NCBI RefSeq assembly: GCF_009708035.1
Contig: NZ_WMBQ01000001.1
Coordinates: 744,001-808,000 of the forward strand
Direction: 5' to 3'
DNA: 64,000 nt
Source of the DNA: Hyphomicrobium album
GTDB lineage: Bacteria > Pseudomonadota > Alphaproteobacteria > Rhizobiales > Hyphomicrobiaceae
In this document: positions 57,058 through 64,000 of the stretch, one piece after another
Position numbering within the stretch: the first letter of the stretch is position 1
How the letters are laid out: each line of letters starts with the position of its first letter
The notes under the pieces: generated by a model
What the model was told of the DNA's origin: nothing
Seen by the model: the letters and a program-made list of their open reading frames with translations, nothing else
The model's database searches: none
Translations under genes and position numbers: made by a program

Positions 57058-58041
57058 ATGGACGACAGGACCGCAACTGATACCGCCGCCGGCAAGGCCG
57101 GCGGACGGGTACTTGCCGCCGCGCAACCGCGCCGCGAGGCGACGATCCCGCCTGCCGATCGTTTGAAAGCGATTGGCCTGATGTGCCTCGCCGTCGCGTT
57201 CTTCTCGGCGCTCGACACCTCGGCGAAGTACCTCATCACGCACGGACACCTGCCACTGGTTCAGGTGGTGTGGGTGCGCTTCCTCGGCCAGTTCCTCATC
57301 ATGCTGTCGTTGCTCTCGGCGCTGCCGCTCGGCGCGCTCCTGCGTACGCGCAAGCCGAAGCTGGAGATCCTGCGGTCGGTCCTCATGGTGTCGACCACGG
57401 CGTGCAACTTCCTCGCTCTGCGCCACCTGCGGCTCGACCAGACCGTGTCGGTCGCATTCATGGCGCCGCTCATCGTCGCTCTCCTTGCCGGGCCGTTCCT
57501 CGGGGAGTGGGCCGGCTGGCGACGGCTCGTTGCGATCTTCACCGGGTTCATCGGCGTGCTCATTGTCGTGCACCCCGGTATCGGCGGCCTGCACCCCGCG
57601 TTCGCCATCGCCTTTGCCGGCATGCTCGCCTACGCCTTCTTCATGCTGCTGACGCGCTTTCTCGCCGCCCACGACGCCCCGCTCGTGATGCTGTTCTACT
57701 CGATACTCGTCGGCACCTTCGCGCTGGCTCCCTTCGCCATCTGGCAGTGGACATGGCCGGGAACGGTCTGGGAGTGGCTGCTCCTTGCATGCCTCGGCAT
57801 GTTCGGGGGCATCGGGCACTATCTTTTCATCCACGCCTACCGGCTGGCGCCGGCCGCCAGCGTGGCGCCGTTCCTCTATGTGCAGATCCTAACCATGGTG
57901 GCCTTCGGCTTCGCCGTGTTCGGCGACGTGCCGGACGTCTACACGCTGATCGGCGCGGCGGTGATCGTCGCCTCGGGCATCTACCTCCTGCACCGCGAGC
58001 GCACGCTGCGTGAGGAAGTCGCCCCCACCGACCCGATCTAG
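57058..58041 (+). CDS. EamA/DMT-family transporter
   Basis: A 327-residue transporter with ten membrane segments arranged as two EamA repeats. The N-terminal 35 residues are cytoplasmic. FFSALDTSAKYLI and VSVAFMAPLIVALLAGPFLG are typical of the RhaT/RarD-like DMT exporters. Its TAG stop shares the CTAG palindrome with the stop of the convergent tgt gene. Confidence 0.88.
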   Translation: MDDRTATDTAAGKAGGRVLAAAQPRREATIPPADRLKAIGLMCLAVAFFSALDTSAKYLITHGHLPLVQVVWVRFLGQFLIMLSLLSALPLGALLRTRKPKLEILRSVLMVSTTACNFLALRHLRLDQTVSVAFMAPLIVALLAGPFLGEWAGWRRLVAIFTGFIGVLIVVHPGIGGLHPAFAIAFAGMLAYAFFMLLTRFLAAHDAPLVMLFYSILVGTFALAPFAIWQWTWPGTVWEWLLLACLGMFGGIGHYLFIHAYRLAPAASVAPFLYVQILTMVAFGFAVFGDVPDVYTLIGAAVIVASGIYLLHRERTLREEVAPTDPI

Positions 58042-59174
58042 CTGCCTTCGCCGTCGAGGCGGGCGAGGGTCTCCTCGGCCCATGACGCGAAGCGCCTCTC
58101 GGCGATGGCAGTACGCATCGCCGCCATCAGCTCCTGGTAGAACGCCGTGTTCACCCACGACAGCAGCATCGCGCCCAGATACTCGCCCGACTTGACGAGG
58201 TGGTGCAGGTAGGCGCGCGAATAGTCGCGCGCCGCCGGGCACGAGCTTTGCGGGTCGAGCGGCGCTGAATCCTCCGCGTGCATGGCGTTGCGCAGGTTGA
58301 CCTTGCCGTTCCAGGTGAAGGCGAGGCCATGCCGGCCGTTGCGCGTCGGCAGCACGCAGTCGAACATGTCGACGCCGCGCTGAACCGACTTGATGAGGTC
58401 CGACGGCGAGCCGACGCCCATGAGATAGCGCGGCTTTTCCGCCGGCAGGAACGGCAGCACGCCTTCGAGCGTGCGCAGCATCATCTCCTGCCCCTCGCCC
58501 ACGGCGAGGCCGCCCACCGCGTAGCCACGCAGATCCATGCCGACCAGCGCTTCCGCCGAGCGTCGGCGCAGCTCCGGATCGACGCCGCCCTGGACGATGC
58601 CGAACAGCGCCTGCCCCGGCGCCCCCCGTTCCGCGAAAGCGGCTCGTGCCCGCTCCGCCCAGCGCAGCGACAGCTCCATCGCCCGCTCAGCTTCCTTACG
58701 CTCCGCCGGCAATTCGATGCATTCGTCGAGCTGCATCTGGATATCGGAACCGAGCAGGCATTGGATCTCCACCGCGCGCTCCGGCGTCAGCATGTGGCGC
58801 GAGCCGTCGATGTGCGAGGCGAAGCGCACGCCCTCCTCGCTCACCTCGCGGATTTTCGACAGCGACATCACCTGGAAGCCGCCCGAGTCCGTGAGGATCG
58901 GCCCCTCCCAGCGTATGAAGGTGTGCAAGCCGCCGAGCCGCGCCACGCGCTCCGCGCCGGGGCGCAGCATGAGGTGATAGGTGTTGGCGAGGACGATGTC
59001 GGCGCCCGCTTGCTTCACCTGGTCGAAGTAGAGCGCCTTTACCGTGCCGACCGTGCCGACCGGCATGAAGGCCGGCGTGCGCACGACGCCGCGCAGGGTC
59101 GTCAGTGCGCCGAGGCGCGCCGCGCCGTCCTCGCCCTTCACCTCAAATCCAAACGTCGTCACGCGTTCCTGCAT
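58038..59174 (-). CDS. tgt: tRNA-guanine transglycosylase with degenerate zinc site
   Basis: A 378-residue queuine/preQ1 tRNA-ribosyltransferase that exchanges G34 of tRNAs for the queuosine precursor. Catalytic Asp96 (TDSGGFQ) and the VDMFDCVLPTRNGRHG region with the nucleophile are intact. The C-terminal zinc site is not: ligands equivalent to E. coli Cys302, Cys307 and His333 are Ser310, Ala315 and Val341, and only Cys312 remains. It is next to queA, as usual, so a role in queuosine synthesis is still likely. Confidence 0.94.
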   Translation of the reverse strand: MQERVTTFGFEVKGEDGAARLGALTTLRGVVRTPAFMPVGTVGTVKALYFDQVKQAGADIVLANTYHLMLRPGAERVARLGGLHTFIRWEGPILTDSGGFQVMSLSKIREVSEEGVRFASHIDGSRHMLTPERAVEIQCLLGSDIQMQLDECIELPAERKEAERAMELSLRWAERARAAFAERGAPGQALFGIVQGGVDPELRRRSAEALVGMDLRGYAVGGLAVGEGQEMMLRTLEGVLPFLPAEKPRYLMGVGSPSDLIKSVQRGVDMFDCVLPTRNGRHGLAFTWNGKVNLRNAMHAEDSAPLDPQSSCPAARDYSRAYLHHLVKSGEYLGAMLLSWVNTAFYQELMAAMRTAIAERRFASWAEETLARLDGEGS

Positions 59175-59212
59175 CGGTCTTTCAAGGTCTCACGGACCCG
59201 GGAGGGAATAGG

Positions 59213-60292
59213 TCACTCACCCCGCGAAGGGAAGAGCAGCGAGGCGTCGCCATAGGAATAGAAGCGGTAACCTTCATCGATGGCATGCGCATAAGCGGCC
59301 TTCATGCGCTCCAGCCCCGCGAACGCCGAAACCAGCATGAACAGCGTCGAACGCGGCAGGTGGAAGTTGCTCATCAGGATATCGACGGCGCGGAACCGGT
59401 ACCCCGGCGTGATGAAGATGTCGGTCGCCCCCGTGAACGGCTGCAGCTCGCCGCCACGCGCCGCCGTCTCGAGCAGGCGCAACGACGTGGTGCCGACGGC
59501 GACGATGCGGCCGCCGCGCGCCCGCGCCTCGTTCAGCGCCGTCGCCGTGTGGGCGGAAATCTCGCCCGTCTCGAAATGCATCTTGTGGTCGGCGGTGTCG
59601 TCCGCCTTCACCGGCAGGAACGTTCCCGCTCCGACGTGCAGCGTCACGAAGTGCCGCGAGACGCCGCGCGCCTCGATCGCCGCCATCAGCTCCGGCGTGA
59701 AGTGCAGCCCCGCCGTCGGCGCCGCCACCGCCCCGTCGACCGCCGCATAGACCGTCTGGTAGTCGCACCGGTCGACGTCTTCGACGCCGCGCTTGGCAGC
59801 GATGTAGGGCGGCAGCGGCATCTGCCCCACCACCGCGATCGCCGCGTCGAGATCGGGCCCGGTGAGATCGAACGCCAGATCTACCTCGCCGGCATCGCCA
59901 CGCGTTAGGACGGTCGCGTCGAGGGCGCCCATGAGACACATCTCACCGTCGTGCCCGAAGTGCAGCCGGTCGCCCTCCTGCAGCCGCTTCGCCGGCCGCG
60001 CCAGTGCCCGCCAGCGGTCGAGCCCCAGCCGCTCAATGAGCGTCACCGCGATGTTGGCGGAGAGATCACCGCGCCGGCGTATTCCCTCCAGCGCTGCCGG
60101 GATGACGCGGGTGTCGTTGAAGACCAGTGCGTCGCCCTCGCGCAGCAACTCCGGCAGGTCGTGCACGCCGCGGTCCTCGAATAACGCCTCGCCCGGTGGC
60201 ACGACGAGCATGCGCGCGGCGTCGCGCGGGCTCGCCGGGTGCAGGGCGATCCGCTCCTCCGGCAGCGCGAAATCGAACAAATCCGTGCGCAT
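59213..60292 (-). CDS. queA: S-adenosylmethionine:tRNA ribosyltransferase-isomerase
   Basis: A 359-residue enzyme of queuosine synthesis, acting after tgt on preQ1-t[17 protein letters not shown] at the start, [35 protein letters not shown] and the C-terminal [16 protein letters not shown] are diagnostic. Its start overlaps the stop of the YdcZ-like gene (TGATG). Confidence 0.97.
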   Translation of the reverse strand: MRTDLFDFALPEERIALHPASPRDAARMLVVPPGEALFEDRGVHDLPELLREGDALVFNDTRVIPAALEGIRRRGDLSANIAVTLIERLGLDRWRALARPAKRLQEGDRLHFGHDGEMCLMGALDATVLTRGDAGEVDLAFDLTGPDLDAAIAVVGQMPLPPYIAAKRGVEDVDRCDYQTVYAAVDGAVAAPTAGLHFTPELMAAIEARGVSRHFVTLHVGAGTFLPVKADDTADHKMHFETGEISAHTATALNEARARGGRIVAVGTTSLRLLETAARGGELQPFTGATDIFITPGYRFRAVDILMSNFHLPRSTLFMLVSAFAGLERMKAAYAHAIDEGYRFYSYGDASLLFPSRGE

Positions 60293-60756
60293 CAGGTGAC
60301 GCTGATCAGGAGCGCGCCGACCACGAGCAAGCAGGCGCCGGCGATACGGCCGAGCGTCAGCTCACGCACCGCGAGGTCGAAGTAGCCGAGCCGGTCGAGC
60401 AGCAATCCCGCCAACAACTGCCCGGAGACGATGAACGCCATCGTCGCCGCGGCACCGAGCTTCGGCGTCAGCACCAGGGCGCAGGTGACGAACGCGGCGC
60501 CGAGGCATCCCCCGGCAACGAACATCCACAACGGCGGCACATGCCAGTTGATCGCGGCGCCCTGCGCCTGCGTCACCACAAGGGTGATGACGCCGAGCAC
60601 GACCGTGCCCGCGAGGAACGACGCCGCCGCGGCTGCCACCGGCATCCCCAGCCCGCGCGCCAGCTGCGCATTGATCGGCCCCTGCAGCGCGATCAGCATG
60701 CCGGCAACGATGCCGAGCGCCGACCAGAAAGCCGTCATCGTCGCCATGCCTTTCAT
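60292..60756 (-). CDS. DMT family (DUF606/YdcZ) membrane protein
   Basis: A 154-residue protein with five hydrophobic segments, beginning [20 protein letters not shown] followed by [10 protein letters not shown], the DUF606 signature, and [21 protein letters not shown] near the C-terminus. Start at ATG 60756, overlapping the DUF423 stop (ATGA). Possible small-molecule exporter. Confidence 0.85.
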   Translation of the reverse strand: MKGMATMTAFWSALGIVAGMLIALQGPINAQLARGLGMPVAAAAASFLAGTVVLGVITLVVTQAQGAAINWHVPPLWMFVAGGCLGAAFVTCALVLTPKLGAAATMAFIVSGQLLAGLLLDRLGYFDLAVRELTLGRIAGACLLVVGALLISVT

Positions 60757-61133
60757 GCTGACCGCTGCGCGATGAGCTCCCACACGCCGGCCAAGGCGAG
60801 GAGCAGCCAGCCGCCGATCATGATCATCCCGCCGGCTGGGGCGGCCATCGGGAACAGCTTCACCTGCCATAGCGTGCGCACGGCGATGTCACCGGAGAAC
60901 AGCGTCACGCCGACGAGCAGGACGAATGCCGTCAGCAGGAACGCGCCCGGATGCGCCGCGCGCGACGCCAGGGCGACGATCGCCGCCGCCGCGGTGGCGT
61001 GCATGAGCAGGAAGTAGGCGGGCGACGTCAGCGACGCCATGTCGTTGCCGTGCGCACCGGCAGCCGCGAGCCCGACGCCGGCGGCACCCGCCAATCCGGC
61101 AAAAATGAGAAGCAACGCTGCCAGTTGCACCAT
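60753..61133 (-). CDS. DUF423 family membrane protein
   Basis: A 126-residue protein starting at MVQLAALLLIFAGLAGAAGV. Four membrane segments and the conserved LFSGDIAVRTL and AAPAGGMIMIGGWLLLALAG identify DUF423 (YgdD). Function unknown. Overlaps the YdcZ-like gene by four bases. Confidence 0.9.
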   Translation of the reverse strand: MVQLAALLLIFAGLAGAAGVGLAAAGAHGNDMASLTSPAYFLLMHATAAAAIVALASRAAHPGAFLLTAFVLLVGVTLFSGDIAVRTLWQVKLFPMAAPAGGMIMIGGWLLLALAGVWELIAQRSA

Positions 61134-61162
61134 CAGCCCATCTCCACTCCGCACTCGACGCA

Positions 61163-61633
61163 CTAGGCGGCGTCGCCGACCTTCACCGAAACCATCTTGT
61201 CCGGGTTCTGCACCGGTTCGCCGCGCTTGATCTTGTCGACGTTCTCCATGCCCTCGATCACCTTGCCCCACACCGTGTACTGCTTGTCGAGGAAGGTCGC
61301 GTCGTCGAACACGATGAAGAACTGGCTGTTGGCGCTGTCAGGGCTCTGCGAGCGCGCCATCGAGCAGACGCCGCGTACGTGCGGCTCGGCGTTGAACTCG
61401 GCCTTCAGGTTCGGATAGCTCGAGCCGCCGGTGCCGGTGCCCTTCGGGCAGCCGGTCTGCGCCATGAAGCCCTCGATGACGCGGTGGAACGGAATGCCGT
61501 CATAGAAGCCTTCGCGCACCAGCTGCTTGATGCGCTCGACGTGCTTGGGCGCGAGGTCCGGGCGCAGCTCGATGACCACGCGGCCCTTGGTCGTCTCGAT
61601 GATGAGGGTGTTCTCCGGATCGGGGTTCGCCAT
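61163..61633 (-). CDS. ppiB: Cytoplasmic peptidyl-prolyl isomerase (cyclophilin)
   Basis: A 156-residue cyclophilin starting at MANPDPENTLI (ATG 61633, GGAG seven bases upstream). FHRVIEGFMAQTGCPKGTGT and ANSQFFIVFDDATFLD carry the active-site residues. No signal peptide. It is part of the coaD-ppiA-ppiB-queA-tgt block. Confidence 0.95.
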   Translation of the reverse strand: MANPDPENTLIIETTKGRVVIELRPDLAPKHVERIKQLVREGFYDGIPFHRVIEGFMAQTGCPKGTGTGGSSYPNLKAEFNAEPHVRGVCSMARSQSPDSANSQFFIVFDDATFLDKQYTVWGKVIEGMENVDKIKRGEPVQNPDKMVSVKVGDAA

Positions 61634-61695
61634 GGTTGTCTCCAAGCTTTAGGTTGGGGAAATAGGGTTTAGGGGGTGACGCGCCGGGCGGCAAA

Positions 61696-62076
61696 TCAGG
61701 CGCTTTTTGCCTGGCGCACGTGCCAGCAGACGCCGGCCGGATCGATGAGGTGCACCTCGCGGCCCCAGGGATAGTCGTGCGGTGCCTTGAGCCGCACGCC
61801 GGCAAAGCGCTCGGCCAGCCCGTTGCCGGAAATGTATTGCCAGTAGGCGTCGAGGTCGCCGACCTCGATGACGTGCATCTGGTTCGTCTGCCACTCAGGG
61901 ACGTCGATATCCTGCAGCATGAACGCCGCCTCGCCGAAGCGCAGCCCAACGAGGCCCTCGTGCCGCCACTGCACGCCAAAGCCCAACTCGCCGAAAAAGG
62001 CGATCGACAGCTCGAAGTCGCGCCCACCCGGCACGAACGGGATGAGCGCCGTCGCCGTGGTCGGCGGCAACGTCAC
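61696..62076 (-). CDS. VOC-family protein between the two cyclophilins
   Basis: A 126-residue single-domain VOC protein with GTG start at 62076 overlapping the ppiA stop (GTGA). FELSIAFFGELGFGVQWRHE and WGREVHLIDPAGVCWHV mark the bleomycin-resistance/glyoxalase fold. Substrate unknown. It interrupts the usually adjacent ppiA-ppiB pair. Confidence 0.85.
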   Translation of the reverse strand: MTLPPTTATALIPFVPGGRDFELSIAFFGELGFGVQWRHEGLVGLRFGEAAFMLQDIDVPEWQTNQMHVIEVGDLDAYWQYISGNGLAERFAGVRLKAPHDYPWGREVHLIDPAGVCWHVRQAKSA

Positions 62077-62624
62077 TTCTTGTCCGACTGCAGGTAAACC
62101 TTTTCCATCACGTCGGGGATCGGCGGCGGCTCGCCCTTGGCGATTTTGTCGATCGCGTCCATGCCTTCGACCACCTGCCCCCACACCGTATATTGGCCGG
62201 TGAGGCTCGAGCAGCCCGTGTCGTCGAAGCAGATGAAGAACTGGCTGTTGGCACTGTTGGGGTCAGCGGTGCGGGCCGCGCCGACGGTACCGCGCTTGTA
62301 TGGCTCGGGGGAGAACTCGGCCGGCACGTCGGGATAGTTCGAGCCGCCGGCGCCCGTTCCCGCGGGATCACCCGTCTGCGCCATGAACCCGCCGATCACG
62401 CGGTGAAACTTCAACCCGTCGTAGAAGCCTTCCTTGGCGAGCTGCTTGATCCGCTCCACGTGCTTGGGCGCGAGGTCGGGGCGCAGCTTCACCAGGGCCT
62501 TTCCGTGCTTCGTCTCGATGACGAGGATGTCGCTATCGGCGGCGCCGGTCGTGCCGGGCTGCTCGGAGCAAGCCGCGCCGGCGAAGACGCAGAACGCCAG
62601 GGCAAAGCAGGTCAAAAACCGCAT
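62073..62624 (-). CDS. ppiA: Exported peptidyl-prolyl isomerase (cyclophilin)
   Basis: A 183-residue cyclophilin starting at MRFLTCFALAFCVFAGAACS. The N-terminus is a signal sequence; AGAAC could be a non-canonical lipobox, so it may be lipid-anchored. FHRVIGGFMAQTGDPAGTGA and ANSQFFICFDDTGCSS hold the active site. Confidence 0.93.
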   Translation of the reverse strand: MRFLTCFALAFCVFAGAACSEQPGTTGAADSDILVIETKHGKALVKLRPDLAPKHVERIKQLAKEGFYDGLKFHRVIGGFMAQTGDPAGTGAGGSNYPDVPAEFSPEPYKRGTVGAARTADPNSANSQFFICFDDTGCSSLTGQYTVWGQVVEGMDAIDKIAKGEPPPIPDVMEKVYLQSDKK

Positions 62625-62802
62625 GGGGCACACCTTCCGATTTCTGGGCTGAGAGACCTCGAAGCGGCCGATGGCCGGGCCGCTATGCACGGCATTCTTA
62701 CCGCTCCAGGCGGCGGCCGCGCAACTGACCAGTCGCAGTCTCGGGGGGCATGCGGCAACAAATTTTGCCCGGCTGCGCCGACGGCAATCCGACGAATTGC
62801 TT

Positions 62803-63300
62803 TTAGTTGCGAGCCTTTGTCTTGAGGCGCGCGGCGATGGCTGGCGAGACGAACGGCGAGACGTCGCCCCCCATCTGTGCGATCTGCCGGACGAGGTTGG
62901 CGGCGATGTGCGCCACCGACGGCGTCGCTGCGAGAAACACCGTCTCGATGCCTGGCGCCATGGCGCCGTTCATGCCCGCCATGCCCACCTCGTAGTCGAA
63001 GTCCGTCGCATCGCGCAGGCCGCGTACGATCACGCTTGCGCCCGTCTCGCGTGCCGCGTCGACCGCGAGACCGCCGAACGTGACGATGTCGATCGCGGTG
63101 CCTGTCTTTTTGGCAATCGGCGCCGTCTCGCTCTCCAGCATGGCGACGCGCTCGGCGACAGTGAACATCGGCTGCTTGGCGTCGTGGGTGCCGACACCGA
63201 TGACCAGGCGATCGACCAGCCGGCAGGCGCGCGCGATCACGTCCGTGTGCCCGAGGGTCACGGGGTCGAACGAGCCGGGATAGAAGCCGATGCGTTTCAT
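62803..63300 (-). CDS. coaD: Phosphopantetheine adenylyltransferase
   Basis: A 165-residue enzyme of coenzyme A synthesis. The start is placed at MKRIGFYPGSFDPVTLGH (ATG 63300), the family N-terminus with the nucleotidyltransferase TxGH motif. VIVRGLRDATDFDYE is conserved. Confidence 0.97.
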   Translation of the reverse strand: MKRIGFYPGSFDPVTLGHTDVIARACRLVDRLVIGVGTHDAKQPMFTVAERVAMLESETAPIAKKTGTAIDIVTFGGLAVDAARETGASVIVRGLRDATDFDYEVGMAGMNGAMAPGIETVFLAATPSVAHIAANLVRQIAQMGGDVSPFVSPAIAARLKTKARN

Positions 63301-63399
63301 GGGCCGACGAGTTGCATGACACACGCAAGTTGTGTGCGTGCCGATGCTACAACGCCCTACCCCATCGCCGTAAACAAATGCGCGCAACCCTTTCGTCTG

Positions 63400-63520
63400 C
63401 CATCCTCGGCCCATGCCGGAGGCATGCCTTCCGCATGACGCCGAGGACCCAGCTCTCGGTTTTCACATCGCCGGCGTGACCGCGCTGAGCCGTGGGTCCT
63501 CGGGACAAGCCGAAGGATGA
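63400..63520. repeat. Intergenic palindromic repeat
   Basis: Nested inverted repeats: CCGAGGACCCA at 63441-63451 with TGGGTCCTCGG at 63493-63503, and outer CATCCTCGG with CCGAAGGATG (63401-63409 and 63510-63519). Elements of this kind (CATCCTCGG ... CCGAGGACCCACGG) are common between genes in Hyphomicrobiales. Confidence 0.6.
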
Positions 63521-63541
63521 CAGTTCGGAGTGCGGCGTGCC

Positions 63542-64000
63542 CTACTTCGGCGGGGCGGTGGTGCGGCTGGCGAACAGGTCTTCCAGGTTGAACCGGTAGC
63601 CGACGCCGGCGCTGATGATCCACGGGTCGATGTCGACGTCCGCCTTCACCGTGCCCAGCGCCGTGTTGTTCCAGGTGACGTCCGTGTTCAGCCACACCTT
63701 CTTCACGTCGGCGTTCAGGTACCAGCCCTGACCGAGCGAAATGTCGGTGCCCGCCTGCAGCGCGAAGCCGAACGCGTCGTCGATGTCGACGCTCGACGCG
63801 CCGAGCGCGTTGGCGCCCGTGCCCTCGTTGAAGAAGTGGATGTACTGCACGCCCGCGCCGACGTACGGCTTGATCGGGCCGAGACCGGCGAAGTGGTACT
63901 GCAGCGTGACGACGGGCGGGAAGATCCACGTATCGGCAATCTCGCCGAGGCCGGCGATGGCGCCTTTGCCGTCCACCGAATGCTTCGAGAAGCAGCAGAA
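63542..64000 (-). CDS. OmpW-family outer-membrane protein, 5' part missing (window edge)
   Basis: The last 152 residues of an OmpW-like eight-strand beta barrel. PPVVTLQYHFAGLGPIKPYV, the GYRFNL ending strand and NADVKKVWLNTDV are typical. The upstream part, with signal peptide, lies beyond the window. A GTG at 63976 is not the true start. Confidence 0.9.
   Translation of the reverse strand, partial: FCCFSKHSVDGKGAIAGLGEIADTWIFPPVVTLQYHFAGLGPIKPYVGAGVQYIHFFNEGTGANALGASSVDIDDAFGFALQAGTDISLGQGWYLNADVKKVWLNTDVTWNNTALGTVKADVDIDPWIISAGVGYRFNLEDLFASRTTAPPK

Overview
This 64 kb window is a high-GC chromosomal segment of an alphaproteobacterium, most likely a member of the Hyphomicrobiales. The evidence is conserved gene order: a full 14-subunit NADH:quinone oxidoreductase (nuo) operon followed by birA, RNase J, methylmalonyl-CoA epimerase, a DUF1467 gene, proS, lolC/lolD and dnaE; then tRNA-Leu, tig, clpP, clpX, lon, hupB and tRNA-Val; and finally coaD, two cyclophilins, queA and tgt.

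Layout. Positions 1-28.6 kb are almost entirely minus strand: dnaE (cut by the left edge), a VOC protein, lolD-lolC, proS, DUF1467, mce, rnj, birA, and nuoN to nuoA. Seven small accessory genes are interspersed between the nuo subunits. One is a close relative of fluoroacetyl-CoA thioesterase FlK. Positions 28.9-31 kb hold a small membrane protein, tRNA-Asp, an orphan HisKA_2 sensor kinase and a DUF1993 protein. Positions 31.1-34.7 kb look like a tRNA-Val-associated insertion region: partial copies of the tRNA 3' end flank a YadA-like adhesin, a divergent LuxR-type regulator and a DUF4253 protein. Positions 34.9-42 kb carry the protein quality-control block hupB, lon, clpX, clpP, tig and tRNA-Leu. 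Positions 42.3-53.7 kb are mixed accessory DNA: a cysteine-synthase/sulfurtransferase pair, membrane proteins, a decayed gene duplicate, a GMC oxidoreductase and many small conserved hypotheticals, including a four-gene overlapping cluster headed by a CsbD-like stress protein. Positions 53.3-56.9 kb carry a SulP transporter and a Ca2+/H+ antiporter between tRNA-Lys and an apparent degraded tRNA-Lys copy. Positions 57-64 kb return to core genes: a DMT exporter, tgt, queA, YdcZ-like and DUF423 membrane proteins, ppiB, VOC, ppiA, coaD and an OmpW-like porin cut by the right edge.

No CRISPR array, phage, insertion sequence or obvious new defence system was seen. The most interesting points are a tRNA-guanine transglycosylase that has lost three of its four zinc ligands, the FlK-like thioesterase inside the nuo operon, an archaeal/eukaryotic-type ProRS where alphaproteobacteria usually carry the short bacterial type, tRNA 3'-end duplications marking two small islands, paired palindromes between nuoL and nuoM, an 18-bp inverted repeat between the adhesin and its likely regulator, and a candidate 6S RNA upstream of proS.
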